A DNA stretch of 64,000 nt, taken from positions 1 to 64,000 of the forward strand of contig SCPD01000011.1 of the NCBI GenBank assembly GCA_005502925.1. Direction: 5' to 3'. The DNA is from Rhizobiales bacterium Y(2018). GTDB taxonomy: Bacteria; Pseudomonadota; Alphaproteobacteria; Rhizobiales; Aestuariivirgaceae. Shown piece by piece: positions 26,773-36,505 of the stretch. A program made the translations under genes and the position numbers. A model generated the notes under the pieces. That model had not been told where the DNA came from. It searched no databases and worked only from the letters and a program-made list of their open reading frames with translations. Position 1 is the first letter of the stretch. The number at the start of each line of letters is the position of its first letter.

Positions 26773-28322
26773 GCCGAGGCGGCGCCGTCGCTCTCTTCCA
26801 CATAACGCGGGAAGACGCCCTGCGGCGCGGGCAGCGCCACGCCGGAAGCGAGCCTGCCCTTCTCGCCCAGCGCACTGAACGAACGGGCATCCGCCGGCAC
26901 GGCCAGGAGGTCGAGAAGCTTGCCCGCCGAGGCTGGCATATAAGGCTGCACCAGGATGCCGACCTGGCGGATAATCTCCGCCGTCACATAAAGTACGGTG
27001 CCCATGCGCTCGGGGTTGGTCTTCTTGAGCGCCCAGGGCTCTTGGGCTGCGAAATAGCGGTTGGCGTCGGCCACCACTTTCCAGATCGCATCTAGCGCCC
27101 TGTTGATTGCCTGGACGTCGTGCTGGGCACGGCATTCGGCGAGGAGCGCATCGGTCGCGTCCAGAATGGCTTGATCCTCGGCGCTGAGCGGCCCCATCAC
27201 CGGCACCTGGCCGGCGCAGTTCTTTCCGATCATCGACAAAGAGCGCTGCGCCAGATTGCCCAGATCATTGGAGAGATCGGCATTGGTGCGCGCCACGATC
27301 GCCTCATGGCTGTAATTGCCGTCCTGGCCGAAGGGCACTTCGCGCAGGAAGAAATAACGCACCTGATCGACGCCATAACGCAAGACGAGCTCGGCCGGCG
27401 AGATGACATTGCCGACCGACTTCGACATCTTCTCGCCGCGGTTGAACAGGAAGCCATGGCCGAAGACGCGCTTGGGCAAAGGCAGCCCGGCCGACATCAG
27501 GAAGGCTGGCCAATAGACCGCGTGGAAGCGCACGATGTCCTTGCCGACGACATGGAGATCAGCCGGCCAATAATGGTTGCGCGGGCTCTTGTCCGGCCAA
27601 CCGGTGCCGGAGAGATAATTGATGAGCGCGTCGAACCAGACATACATGACATGGCCCTTGGCGCCGGGCACCGGAATGCCCCAGTCGAAGGTGGTGCGCG
27701 AGACCGAGAGATCCTGCAGGCCACCTTTGACGAAGCTCACGACCTCGTTGCGCCGCTCGGCCGGGCCGATGAAATCGGGCTGGTCGGCATAGAGCTTGAG
27801 GAGCTTGTCCTGATAGGCCGAGAGCTTGAAGAAATAGCTCGCCTCTTCCACCCATTCGACCGGCGTGCCGGTCTTGGTCGAGAATTTCTTGCCGTCACGG
27901 TCCTCGAGCTCGTCCTCGCCGTAAAAGGCTTCGTCGCGCACCGAATACCAGCCGGAGTAATTCGACAGATAGATATCGCCGGTCGCGTCGATACGCTTCC
28001 ACAATTCGGTCACGGTATGCTTGTGGAGCGGGTCCGTGGTGCGGATGAAGTCGTCATTCGAGCAGCCGAGCTGGGCCACCATGTCCTTGAAGAGCTGGGC
28101 CATCTCGTCGACGAACTCGGCCGCGGTACGCCCCTGCTTGCGCGCCGTCTGCTCGATCTTCTGGCCGTGCTCGTCGGTGCCGGTCAGGAACATCACGTCA
28201 TAGCCGTCGAGCCGCTTGAAACGGGCGAGCGCATCCGTGGCCAGCACCTCATAGGCATGGCCGATATGGGGAGCGCCATTCGGATAGGAAATGGCGGTGG
28301 TGATGTAGAACTTCTCTTTCAC
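26769..28322 (-). CDS. metG: Methionyl-tRNA synthetase
   Basis: The 517-residue protein charges tRNA-Met. The class I signatures are present: PHIGH at residues 18-22 and KMSKS in the second half. I chose the GTG at 28322 because it gives [16 protein letters not shown], the usual N-terminus; an ATG 57 bases upstream would add residues unlike the family. The protein ends at [10 protein letters not shown], with no C-terminal tRNA-binding dimer domain. The expected zinc cysteines are mostly missing (only one in the [14 protein letters not shown] region), as in the shorter MetG subgroup. It lies 17 bases after holB in the housekeeping operon. Confidence 0.96.
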   Translation of the reverse strand: MKEKFYITTAISYPNGAPHIGHAYEVLATDALARFKRLDGYDVMFLTGTDEHGQKIEQTARKQGRTAAEFVDEMAQLFKDMVAQLGCSNDDFIRTTDPLHKHTVTELWKRIDATGDIYLSNYSGWYSVRDEAFYGEDELEDRDGKKFSTKTGTPVEWVEEASYFFKLSAYQDKLLKLYADQPDFIGPAERRNEVVSFVKGGLQDLSVSRTTFDWGIPVPGAKGHVMYVWFDALINYLSGTGWPDKSPRNHYWPADLHVVGKDIVRFHAVYWPAFLMSAGLPLPKRVFGHGFLFNRGEKMSKSVGNVISPAELVLRYGVDQVRYFFLREVPFGQDGNYSHEAIVARTNADLSNDLGNLAQRSLSMIGKNCAGQVPVMGPLSAEDQAILDATDALLAECRAQHDVQAINRALDAIWKVVADANRYFAAQEPWALKKTNPERMGTVLYVTAEIIRQVGILVQPYMPASAGKLLDLLAVPADARSFSALGEKGRLASGVALPAPQGVFPRYVEESDGAASA

Positions 28323-28338
28323 GCGTATTCTCGAATGT

Positions 28339-29367
28339 TTAGGCGGCCTTAGCGGATCCGAGAACCGATAGCGCATCAAGGATCGTCTGGCGGCGGTCGA
28401 GGTTTAGGGCATTTGCCAAACGAAGGGAATGCCCGATCTCCTCATGCGCGCGGGCAAAGGCAGCCCCCTGTCCGGCCAGCGCCGACCGGCGCGCAATGTC
28501 GGCCACATAAGTGAGCAGAAGGTCGCAGAAGATCGCATAATCCTCCGCCATGTCGCGTCCCTGCAGCCCATCCGCGATCGATATTTTCGCTGCCAGATCA
28601 ATAGATTGCGAGCGCGACATTAACTGACGCAAGAGGTCGAAATATTTGGCGCCGTCCGAGTTCAGAAGCTCGAGCGCGCGGCCCGGACTGCCCTTTGAAA
28701 GCTGCACGGCGCGCGCCAGCTCTTCCGGCTTGTGCTCGCCCATCGTCGCCAGCACGGCGTTCGTCTCGGCGTCGTTCAACGGGTTGAGATCGAGCCTGAG
28801 ACAGCGCGAACGGATGGTCGGGAGGAGCCGGCCCGCCTCGTGGCTCACCAATATAAAGAGGCAATGCGCCGGCGGCTCCTCAAGGATCTTGAGCAGCGCA
28901 TTGGCCGATTCGGTATTGAGGTCCTCGGCCGCATCGACGATGCAGATGCGCCAGCCCCCCTCGCCCGCGGTGCGCCCGAAGAAGGCCGAGGCCTTGCGCA
29001 CGTCATCGACCGCTATCTCGCTCTTCAGGCGCTCGGCCTTGGCGTCATAGGCGCGCTCGAGGCTGATGATGTCGGCATGGCCGCGCGCCGCGATCCGGTG
29101 CGCGACGGGAGATTCGGCCGGCACATAGAGGCTGGTCCGGTCACCGGCGGCACGCGGATCAGGATAAGACAGAAGGAAACGCGCCAGGCGATAAGCGAGC
29201 GTCGCCTTGCCGATGCCGCGCGGGCCGGCGAACAGCCAAGCATGATGCATGCGGCCCGAGCGGTACTGCCTGAGCAGCGTCTCTTCCGCCGCCGCATGGC
29301 CTTGGAGATCGGTGCGCCGGCGCGGATGATGCGGGCCTTCGCGCGGGTCTTCGGCACTATCGCTCAT
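28339..29367 (-). CDS. holB: DNA polymerase III delta' subunit
   Basis: This 342-residue clamp-loader component has an AAA+ core with Walker [15 protein letters not shown] and the [21 protein letters not shown] segment followed by the sensor region [10 protein letters not shown]. The zinc-binding cysteine loop of DnaX-type subunits is absent, as expected for delta'. The ATG overlaps the tmk stop by four bases. With tmk upstream and metG downstream, this is the standard tmk-holB-metG order. Confidence 0.94.
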   Translation of the reverse strand: MSDSAEDPREGPHHPRRRTDLQGHAAAEETLLRQYRSGRMHHAWLFAGPRGIGKATLAYRLARFLLSYPDPRAAGDRTSLYVPAESPVAHRIAARGHADIISLERAYDAKAERLKSEIAVDDVRKASAFFGRTAGEGGWRICIVDAAEDLNTESANALLKILEEPPAHCLFILVSHEAGRLLPTIRSRCLRLDLNPLNDAETNAVLATMGEHKPEELARAVQLSKGSPGRALELLNSDGAKYFDLLRQLMSRSQSIDLAAKISIADGLQGRDMAEDYAIFCDLLLTYVADIARRSALAGQGAAFARAHEEIGHSLRLANALNLDRRQTILDALSVLGSAKAA

Positions 29368-30002
29368 GCGCCCCCCGCTATGGTCGCCACGGCGCGCCTT
29401 ATATCTTCCGACACCGCCTCATAAGGCCGGCTCGAATCGATGACCCGGCAGCGTCCGGCCTCTTTTGCGGCGATAGCGAGGAAGGCCTCGCGCAGCTTGC
29501 GATGGAAGGCGAGCCCCTTCTTCTCGAATCGGTCCTCGGCGCCGGCGGCGCCAGCGCGGCCCTTGGCGCGCGCCAGGCCCAGTTCCGGCTCGACATCGAG
29601 GACGAGGGTGAGTTGCGGCCGCGTCACGCCCACGATGCTCTGCTCGAGCATGTCGATCAGCGCCATGTCGCCGCCGCCGGCGAAGCCCTGATAGGCGCGG
29701 CTCGAATCCATGAAACGGTCGCAGAGCACGAGATCGCCGCGCGCCAGCGCCGGGCGGATCGTTTCACGCAGATGCGAATCGCGCGCCGCGTAATTGAGAA
29801 GCGCCTCGGCATCGGCCGACCAGCGCCCGACCGCGCCGGTGACAAGCAGCGCCCGCACCTCTTCGGCGCTGGGCGAGCCGCCGGGCTCGCGGGTCAGGAC
29901 GACAGTCCGTCCGGCCTTGCGCAAGGCTTCCGCGAGATCGCGCGCATGCGAACTCTTGCCGGTGCCTTCGCCGCCTTCGAAGGTAATGAACACACCCGGC
30001 AT
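29364..30002 (-). CDS. tmk: Thymidylate kinase
   Basis: The 212-residue enzyme phosphorylates dTMP to dTDP. It has the P-loop GGEGTGKSSHARDLA at its N-terminus, the DR motif in LCDRFMDSSRAYQG, and a lid region (ARAKGRAGAAGAEDRFEKKG) with the arginines used in catalysis. It begins 1 base after the carboxypeptidase stop and overlaps holB. Confidence 0.96.
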   Translation of the reverse strand: MPGVFITFEGGEGTGKSSHARDLAEALRKAGRTVVLTREPGGSPSAEEVRALLVTGAVGRWSADAEALLNYAARDSHLRETIRPALARGDLVLCDRFMDSSRAYQGFAGGGDMALIDMLEQSIVGVTRPQLTLVLDVEPELGLARAKGRAGAAGAEDRFEKKGLAFHRKLREAFLAIAAKEAGRCRVIDSSRPYEAVSEDIRRAVATIAGGA

Positions 30003-30003
30003 C

Positions 30004-31173
30004 TCAGCCGCCGAAGACCATATAGATCAGGCTATCCCAGGCTTTGAGCCACATGGAATTGACCGCGGCGATCTCGGTCGAGGTCTCTATCGGGAACTCC
30101 GCCAATGTGCGGCCATCGAGATTGAACTCGATCGAGCCGGCCTGGGTGCCGGGCTTCACCGGCGCCAGCAGTGGGCCGGTATAATGGAGATCGACGGTGA
30201 CTTTCTGCTGCTCCGCCGGCGAGAGCATGAGCCGGATATCCTTGGGCGTCGTCAGATCCACCCAGCGGGTCTCGCCGCCCCAGACACGGGCGCGACCGAC
30301 GCGGTCATTGGCGTTGTAGACCTCGATCGGGCGGAACTGCTTGAAACCCCAGTCGAGGATTTTCTGCGCCTCGCGCCGGCGCTCCTCGATCGACGCGGCA
30401 CCGGCCACCACCATGATGAGGCGGCGTCCGTCGCGCATCGCCGAGCCGACGAGATTATAGCCGGCTTCCTTGGTGTAGCCGGTCTTCATGCCATCGGCGC
30501 CCGGATAGTCGATCAGCAGAGGATTGCGATTCTTCTGCGCGATCTTGTTCCAGGTGAAGGCCGGCTGGCTGTAATAGTGGTAGTATTCGGGATAGGTCTT
30601 GACGATGTACTGCGCCAGCATCGAAAGCTCGCGCGCCGTCATGAGATGCTCAGGGTCCGGCAGGCCGGTCGCGTTGCGGAATGTCGATTTGGTGAGGCCA
30701 AGTGCCCGCGCCCGGCGCGTCATCTGATCGGCGAAGGCAGGCTCCGATCCCGACATGCCTTCCGCAACCGCGATGCAGCCATCATTGGCGGACTGCACGA
30801 TGATGCCCTGGATGAGGTCGGAAAGCTTCACCCGCGAGTTCAGCGCCGCATACATGGTCGAGCCGCCGGCCGGCGCCCCGCCGCGTCGCCAGGCATCCTC
30901 GCTGATCAGGAATTCCTGATCCAGGGTCAGCTTGCCGGCCTTCAGGGCGTCGAAGATCATGATCGCCGTCATCAGCTTGCTGGTGCTGGCGGGCGCGATC
31001 AGCTGATCGGCGTTTTTCTCGTAGAAAACATTGCCGGTGCGCGCATCGATGAGGATGGCGTTCGGCACCGTCGTGTCGAGCGGCGGCGGCAGAGACGGCG
31101 TTGTCTGGGCGCCTGCGCCTACCACGAGGAACAGGACGGCGCAGACGGCGGCAAGCAGGCGATGCATGATCAT
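30004..31173 (-). CDS. D-alanyl-D-alanine carboxypeptidase (penicillin-binding protein 5/6 type)
   Basis: This 389-residue periplasmic peptidoglycan enzyme removes the terminal D-Ala of pentapeptides. A signal peptide covers residues 1-22. The three active-site motifs are S63-T-S-K66, the SANDG box and KTG in GMKTGYT. A PBP5-type C-terminal beta domain follows and ends in an amphipathic tail (SMWLKAWDSLIYMVF) that anchors to the membrane. ATG codons at 31173 and 31167 are equally usable. It lies next to rlpA and tmk. Confidence 0.94.
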   Translation of the reverse strand: MIMHRLLAAVCAVLFLVVGAGAQTTPSLPPPLDTTVPNAILIDARTGNVFYEKNADQLIAPASTSKLMTAIMIFDALKAGKLTLDQEFLISEDAWRRGGAPAGGSTMYAALNSRVKLSDLIQGIIVQSANDGCIAVAEGMSGSEPAFADQMTRRARALGLTKSTFRNATGLPDPEHLMTARELSMLAQYIVKTYPEYYHYYSQPAFTWNKIAQKNRNPLLIDYPGADGMKTGYTKEAGYNLVGSAMRDGRRLIMVVAGAASIEERRREAQKILDWGFKQFRPIEVYNANDRVGRARVWGGETRWVDLTTPKDIRLMLSPAEQQKVTVDLHYTGPLLAPVKPGTQAGSIEFNLDGRTLAEFPIETSTEIAAVNSMWLKAWDSLIYMVFGG

Positions 31174-31239
31174 GGGGCGAAGCTAAGAGCCTCCCCTGCC
31201 GAAATCAACTGTTACGGCAAGCTGATAGGCCTGCGGGAA

Positions 31240-32199
31240 CTACAATGCGGCATTCGCCATGATGAGGCGCGCATCGGGATGGCCGAGATCGACCGCCTGG
31301 CGCAGCGCGATCTGCGCCTGGCCTGCATTGATCATCGGTCCGATGCGGACGCGATAGAGCGGTCCGCCCGAGCCCATCAGCTCCTGAACCTGGACCGGGC
31401 CGGAATTTTCGAGCTCCTCGCGGGCGCGCTGCGCATTATAGGGATCGGCGAAGGAACCGACCTGCACGAAATATTCGGGCGATTGGTAGTCATTGGTCGC
31501 CGACGCGATGGTGGGCTGAGCCCCCTGATAGACGGGCGACGGTTCGAAGGTCGGCGCTGCCGCGGCGACCTGCATGCCGCTGCCGCCGAAGCTCTCGCCA
31601 CTGGCCGCTGCCATCATCTGGCGCAGCGGCGTGCCGTTGCGCAATTCGCGGTTCATCGCGGCGAGATGCTGGCCCTGATCGTTAAGCGGCGCCGGGCCGA
31701 TATATTGGACACGCACTTGCGCCTTGCCCTGCGGCTTGAAGCCCAGGACCTCGGCCGACTTGCGCGACATGTCGATGATGCGGGTGCCGACGAAAGGCCC
31801 GCGGTCGTTGATGCGCACGATGACATTGCGGCCGTTTGCGAGATTGGTGACCTTGGCATAGCTGGGCAGTGGCAAGGTCGCATGCGCGGCGGTGAGCTCG
31901 TTCATGTCGAACCATTCGCCGTTCGACGTCATGCGGCGGTGGAATTGCGGTCCATACCAGGAGGCGACGCCGGTCTTGTCGTAATTCGGCTGCTCCTTGG
32001 GCGTGAAGCTGACGCCCGCCACTTCATAGGTCTTGCCGACGTGATAGCGCCCGCCGCCTTTCGGCAAGGGACCGGATTTCGCATAATAGGGACTGCCGAT
32101 GCCGGCGAACGGATCCTTCTTTTTTGCTGACGATGAGCAACCGGCCACGATCAGGCCAATGGCGATGATTGCAGCCGAAGATTGAAGCAGCCGACGCAT
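31240..32199 (-). CDS. rlpA: RlpA-like septal-ring lipoprotein (lytic transglycosylase) with SPOR domain
   Basis: The 319-residue lipoprotein has a signal peptide ending in the lipobox VAGC (Cys21). A double-psi beta-barrel domain starts at GVASWYGPQFHRRMTSNGEW and contains the catalytic-type aspartate in VRINDRGPF and the DMSRKSAEVL segment. A proline/alanine linker leads to a C-terminal SPOR domain (EYFVQVGSFADPYNAQRARE) that binds denuded septal glycan. It probably acts in daughter-cell separation. The next gene in the same direction is the carboxypeptidase. Confidence 0.93.
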   Translation of the reverse strand: MRRLLQSSAAIIAIGLIVAGCSSSAKKKDPFAGIGSPYYAKSGPLPKGGGRYHVGKTYEVAGVSFTPKEQPNYDKTGVASWYGPQFHRRMTSNGEWFDMNELTAAHATLPLPSYAKVTNLANGRNVIVRINDRGPFVGTRIIDMSRKSAEVLGFKPQGKAQVRVQYIGPAPLNDQGQHLAAMNRELRNGTPLRQMMAAASGESFGGSGMQVAAAAPTFEPSPVYQGAQPTIASATNDYQSPEYFVQVGSFADPYNAQRAREELENSGPVQVQELMGSGGPLYRVRIGPMINAGQAQIALRQAVDLGHPDARLIMANAAL

Positions 32200-32351
32200 A
32201 TAGACACTTCCCCACTCGCGGGCCCCCCGGCCCGTTGCGCGACACGCGCGGGGAAAGTTTTGCCGTCACGCCCGTAAAGGCGGCGTTCACAGACATGGTT
32301 AATGAAAGACGAATTGCCGCCTAAATGCGCCTGCGCAATCGAAAAACTGGA

Positions 32352-33305
32352 TCACCCGCCCGACGAGTCGGACTTGATCTTCTTTTCGGGCGCCGGTGCC
32401 GGAGCGGGTGTTGCCTCGGCTGCCGGCTGCTCCTGGGGCTTGGCATCGAGCGGATTGGCGGCGCTGAGCGGCGGCGGGCTGCTGTCGCTGCTGGCGGGCT
32501 TCGCTTCATTTGGCGTCGGCGTGGTCGTGACGCCCGGCTGATCCGGCTTGGCGCTCGTCGGTTCGACGGCGGCGGGCGCGCCGCCGGCCTGGATCACCTG
32601 CGGCTCGAGCCGTTTCTCGCTCTTGGCGGCGGCCTCGTTGCCTTTGGCGGCGGCCTGCTTGTAGAGGAAAAGCGCCTTGGCGAGGTCCTGCTCGATGCCC
32701 CAGCCCTTCTCATAGAGGCCGCCCAGATTGTTCATGCCCCAGTCATAGCCTTGGTTGGCCGAACGCTCGAACAGATCGAAAGCCTTGCGGTAATCCTGAT
32801 CGACGCCCTTGGCGCCCAGATACATGAGGCCGAGATTGTTCTCGGCGATGGCGAGCTTGCCGTCGGCGGCCTTCTGATACCATTCGACCGCCGCCTTGTC
32901 GTCCTGCTTCACGCCGAGCCCGTGCTGATAGCAGTAGCCGAGCCAATTCTGTGCTTCGGTGTGGCCTTGCTTGGCGGCGGATTGATAGAGCTTGAAGGCG
33001 CGGTCGGGATTCTTCTTGAGCCCGGTCGCCCCTTCATGGAACAGCGTGGCGAGGCGATATTGCGCGTCGGCATTGCCTTGATCGGCGGCCTTGCCATACC
33101 ACTTCGACGCCTCGAGCTTGCTTTCCTTGGCCCCCTCGCCTTTTTCATAGGCAATGGCGACGGCGATCTGCGCTTCCTCATCGCCGGCCTTGGCGAGCGC
33201 CAGCTTCTTGCTGAAGGGCAGCGTGTCGAGCGTCTGGGCTACGGCCAGGGACGCGAAGACGGCAAAGCTCATGCCGGCCAAAGCGAGACCCAGTTTGCGT
33301 TTCAT
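32352..33305 (-). CDS. Secreted Sel1-repeat (TPR-like) protein
   Basis: The 317-residue protein begins at the ATG at 33305 after GGGAG; the open frame runs further upstream into an inverted repeat but is not needed. A signal peptide ends at VAQ (about residue 24). Five to six Sel1 repeats follow, each like AQYRLATLFHEGATGLKKNP and WLGYCYQHGLGVKQDDKAAV. After them comes a proline/alanine/serine-rich low-complexity tail of about 75 residues. Sel1 proteins scaffold partners in the envelope; no specific partner can be inferred. Confidence 0.9.
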   Translation of the reverse strand: MKRKLGLALAGMSFAVFASLAVAQTLDTLPFSKKLALAKAGDEEAQIAVAIAYEKGEGAKESKLEASKWYGKAADQGNADAQYRLATLFHEGATGLKKNPDRAFKLYQSAAKQGHTEAQNWLGYCYQHGLGVKQDDKAAVEWYQKAADGKLAIAENNLGLMYLGAKGVDQDYRKAFDLFERSANQGYDWGMNNLGGLYEKGWGIEQDLAKALFLYKQAAAKGNEAAAKSEKRLEPQVIQAGGAPAAVEPTSAKPDQPGVTTTPTPNEAKPASSDSSPPPLSAANPLDAKPQEQPAAEATPAPAPAPEKKIKSDSSGG

Positions 33306-33360
33306 TGGCGGACTCCCAGTCACTTCATCAATTCGAGGTCTGAGTCTGGGTAATAAATGT

Positions 33361-33465
33361 GTCAGCACTCTGGCTGACGCGCCGTCCGCGGCTAGTGTCC
33401 CGAATCCGAAGTTCGCCACTGCCAACTGCACCTTCCGAGCGAACTTCGGATTCGGAAGGACACTA
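33361..33465. repeat. Intergenic inverted repeats, including a 24/27-base imperfect palindrome
   Basis: GTCAGC-N6-GCTGAC lies at 33361-33378. The larger element pairs 33393-33416 (TAGTGTCCCGAATCCGAAGT plus TCGC) with 33439-33465, the same sequence in reverse complement with three extra bases. Arms that end in TAGTGTCC on both sides look like the ends of a small mobile or palindromic intergenic element. The 228-base gap between the Sel1 and DUF2147 genes holds no gene. Confidence 0.6.
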
Positions 33466-33533
33466 GAAAACTTAATGATTCTAGTGTGCTTTCTAGTCGC
33501 GGCGCGCGGTACGAAACCGCGCGCCGGATCCGA

Positions 33534-33953
33534 TCAGTTGACCTTCTTGAAGGTATTCGTCTTGCAGAAGATGCCGGCGACGCAGCCTTTCAGCTTCATG
33601 GTGTTGCCGCTCATCGTCATGGTGGCGTTATAGGTGCGGCCGTCATCAGCGTTATAGATATTGCCGGCCCAGGTGCCATCGCCGGTCGGCTTCATGTTGC
33701 TGAGCACGGCAAGGCCCATCAGCGGCCGCTTCCGCAGCGCCGGATTCTTGTTGTACTTGTCGATCTTGGCGGAGCCATCCTTATAGGTCGGCTCCTTGAG
33801 GCCCACGATATTGGCGCAGACTTCGCCGCCGCATTGACGGACCTTCACGGTGATTTTGCCATTGTCCAGGCGCCACGTGCCCGACGGATCAGCCGCAAAG
33901 GCAAAGCCGGTGGTGGCCAGCAGGCCGAGAACGGCAAGGCTGATGGTCTTCAT
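33534..33953 (-). CDS. DUF2147 family secreted protein
   Basis: The 139-residue protein has a signal peptide (MKTISLAVLGLLATTGFAFA). The DUF2147 pattern follows: PSGTWRLDNGKITVKVRQCG, then PLMGLAVLSNMKPTGDG, WAGNIYNADDGRTYNATM and a cysteine pair near the end. Members are small envelope beta-sandwich proteins of unknown role. Four cysteines in the mature part suggest two disulfides. Confidence 0.9.
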   Translation of the reverse strand: MKTISLAVLGLLATTGFAFAADPSGTWRLDNGKITVKVRQCGGEVCANIVGLKEPTYKDGSAKIDKYNKNPALRKRPLMGLAVLSNMKPTGDGTWAGNIYNADDGRTYNATMTMSGNTMKLKGCVAGIFCKTNTFKKVN

Positions 33954-34253
33954 TGTTGATCTCCAGGTTTTCGTGTCGATTTTGGGAGACTATGCCGATC
34001 CCCCTGGTTTGTAACAAGTGCATGAACGTCAGTTCGGCCGGTTGCGTGGCGATTTCGTGTCGAGTTTGCGGCAAGCGACCGCCAGCCACGGCCGACTCAA
34101 GGCTCGTTTTTCTTTTAACTACAAAAGCTTCCGATTGGTTCCGCAGATCGTCAATTAACCAAGCCGCGGGATCGGGTTGCACCGGCGGCCCCCTGCGCGC
34201 CCGCTACCGCGGCCCTTGCGCCCCGCCTCAGCAATGCTATGTGAGGGCCGGAC

Positions 34254-34343
34254 GGAGGGGTGGCAGAGCGGTCGATTGCGGCGGTCTTGAAAACCGTTGA
34301 GGGTTCACGCCCTCCGGGGGTTCGAATCCCTCCCCCTCCGCCA
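34254..34343 (+). tRNA. tRNA-Ser (anticodon TGA)
   Basis: The 90-base gene has acceptor stem GGAGGGG/CCCCTCC, discriminator G and an encoded CCA. The anticodon stem GCGGT/ACCGT holds the loop CTTGAAA with anticodon TGA at 34288-34290. There is a long variable arm (GAGGG/CCCTC) as in serine tRNAs, and the T-arm loop is TTCGAAT. It reads UCA and related serine codons. Confidence 0.97.
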
Positions 34344-34367
34344 TCTCGGGACTGATTTCATTGGGGG

Positions 34368-35636
34368 TCAGCCTCGCCCGGAGCGTTGTCCAGCCGCGGT
34401 CGCGCTGAATACTCGATTCCGCCCGAGCGCCTTTGCTTCATAGAGTGCCGCATCCGCACGCATCAGCAGTTCGCGAAGATCCTTTGCATCCGCCGGAAAG
34501 GTGGCGAGACCGACGCTTATAGTGACCGAACGGCCAAGAGCGGGATGCCGAGTGGCCGCCACGGCTGCGCGGATACGCTCGGCCAGCGCCATCGCCCCTG
34601 GCGGCGTCTCCGGGCAAAACAGTGCGAACTCCTCGCCGCCATAGCGGAACAGTTCGTCCGCCTCGCGCTTGGTGCCCATGATCGTATCGGCCACCTCCCT
34701 GATGATCTTGTCTCCCTGGGGATGTCCATTTTGGTCGTTGATCGCTTTGAAGTGGTCGATGTCGATCATCATCAGGCTGACCGACAGCTCTGATCGCAAG
34801 GCGGCCTGCAATATGGCCGGGCCCTTCGTATCGAATCGTCCCCGGTCCTGCAGCCCGGTCAGGGCGTCTCTGCCGACCCGTTCGACCAACTTCTCGTATC
34901 GGTGACGATAGGTCAGTCGATCGAACACGTCGACGGCGCCGTGCAGGCGAGCATGAATGGCGGTTGTCTCGATGAAGTGCAAATAGAGCGTCAGCATGAG
35001 GCTGAAGAAGCCGGCGGCCCCAATCTTCGCGATCCAGCCGCCGTAGAAGGCCGAGAGCGGGACGCCGGACAGGAGATGAAGGCCCGCATAAAAGAAGGCC
35101 TGATCGAAGCTCAGCACGATCACCAGGCTCACGAAGATCCGGCCCGGTATCGTGTTGGTCACCAGCGTGCCGAGCCGCTCGTAGATGACCACCAGGGCGA
35201 TCAGGTCGACAAAGAGCAGGACCGTTCCCCAGATCATGAGGAAGCCGATCTGGTCGAGGAAGCGAAGGTCCGGATTGTAGCCCGGCAGGATTGCAGGATC
35301 GCTGTAGACGCGCAGGACCATCGCCAGCGCCACCATGAGAATGTTGCCGATCAGCAACCCGTAAACGGGCTGGCGCATGCTCTCCGCATCTTCCTTGATG
35401 TAGAGTAGCAGAAAGAAGGCGAGCTTGCCCGCGAACATCACCGTCGAGCCCGGCGAGATCAGTCCAAAGGGCAGCTGGATGAAGAAGACTGCCGCGAGAT
35501 AGGTCTCGAGGAAATGCATCGCACCGAGAACGCAGTAGAAGACCCCGATCCCGATCGCTGCCCTGAAACGAAAGATGACCGCCATGGCGGCAAAATAAAT
35601 AACTGCCTGCGCCAGCAGGACTAGAAAACCCGTCAT
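34368..35636 (-). CDS. Membrane-bound diguanylate cyclase (GGDEF)
   Basis: The 422-residue protein has a hydrophobic N-terminal half (residues 1-222) with about seven membrane segments, and no recognised sensor family. The C-terminal GGDEF domain starts near residue 250 (RDALTGLQDRGRFD). The active site reads GGEEF (333-337), a form that is normally active. An inhibitory I-site RxxD (READ, 324-327) lies exactly five residues before it, so product inhibition by c-di-GMP is expected. The gene lies just downstream of the DUF924 gene on the same strand. Confidence 0.93.
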   Translation of the reverse strand: MTGFLVLLAQAVIYFAAMAVIFRFRAAIGIGVFYCVLGAMHFLETYLAAVFFIQLPFGLISPGSTVMFAGKLAFFLLLYIKEDAESMRQPVYGLLIGNILMVALAMVLRVYSDPAILPGYNPDLRFLDQIGFLMIWGTVLLFVDLIALVVIYERLGTLVTNTIPGRIFVSLVIVLSFDQAFFYAGLHLLSGVPLSAFYGGWIAKIGAAGFFSLMLTLYLHFIETTAIHARLHGAVDVFDRLTYRHRYEKLVERVGRDALTGLQDRGRFDTKGPAILQAALRSELSVSLMMIDIDHFKAINDQNGHPQGDKIIREVADTIMGTKREADELFRYGGEEFALFCPETPPGAMALAERIRAAVAATRHPALGRSVTISVGLATFPADAKDLRELLMRADAALYEAKALGRNRVFSATAAGQRSGRG

Positions 35637-35681
35637 ATCGTCAATAATTCCCCGACCTCGATCCCTGCTCCGGTCCCACCT

Positions 35682-36275
35682 CTATCCATGAAAGCCCCCA
35701 TCGCGCAGGAACGCGGCTTCCTCCCGCGTTGTCTCGCGCCCAAGCATCGGGTTGCGGTGCGGAAAGCGTCCGAAACGACGGATGATGTCGCGATGGCCTT
35801 CGGCATGGGCGAGCCACGGTTCGCCAAGCTTCGCATTCAGCATCACCGAGACATCCTGATCGGCAATTTCTTCCGAATGGGCGTAGGGCAGGCAGAAGAA
35901 TAGCCGCAGATCAGGTTCGATATGCTCCATATGCCCAGCCGCTCGAGACAGCCGGGCATAGTGCCGGGCAAGCGAATCTGTCGCGTACATGTGGCCGGTG
36001 CCGCGAAAGGCGTTACGCGGGAACTGATCAGTCAGGATCAAGAGCGCCAGCGCGCCATCGGGCGTTTCTGTCCAGCGGTCGTACCGCCGTGCTGCGACGT
36101 CCATATGCGGGCCAAGAAAACGGTCGCGAAAGCGCCTATCGAACCCCTTATCCTTGGCGAACCATCGGCCTTTCGCTCCCGCGTCCTTCCAGAAGCGGAT
36201 AATGGCATCGATGCGCCCCGCATCAACAGCCGGACTGAATGCAGCACCGAGGCCGCCGCTACGTGCATGGTGCAT
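35682..36275 (-). CDS. DUF924 family protein
   Basis: The 197-residue protein matches the DUF924 pattern: IIRFWKDAGAKGRWFAKDKG, FDRRFRDRF, LILTDQFPRNAFRGTGHMYA, FFCLPYAHSEEIADQ and a late FPHRNPMLGRETT. These are small all-helical TPR-like proteins of unknown function, frequently annotated as possible transmembrane or peptide-binding proteins without proof. It is 45 bases upstream of the diguanylate cyclase. Confidence 0.88.
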   Translation of the reverse strand: MHHARSGGLGAAFSPAVDAGRIDAIIRFWKDAGAKGRWFAKDKGFDRRFRDRFLGPHMDVAARRYDRWTETPDGALALLILTDQFPRNAFRGTGHMYATDSLARHYARLSRAAGHMEHIEPDLRLFFCLPYAHSEEIADQDVSVMLNAKLGEPWLAHAEGHRDIIRRFGRFPHRNPMLGRETTREEAAFLRDGGFHG

Positions 36276-36505
36276 CTTTCCGTTCCCGGTCGCATTCCAT
36301 CGGAGCGGCTGCCTTCTTCAGCACCTTGAGGCGCGCTTCCTTATCGTCAAAGTCGAGCAACTTTGGCGGGAAGCGCTTTAGTCCTTGCACGGCCGCACTA
36401 TGCAGCCACTTTCGAGGGGTGGAGGATATCGTCTATGATTGTCATATAAAGACGAACATTCTGACATAACCTGTCGCCCAGCATGGACAATGGAGGCTTC
36501 CCCGC

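Noticed and set aside
28323-28338. Riboswitch or leader before metG
   Set aside because: The gap to holB is 16 bases, too short for a leader; metG is inside an operon.
29794-32130. 778-codon plus-strand frame opposite tmk, carboxypeptidase and rlpA
   Set aside because: Antisense to well-supported genes; no family pattern.
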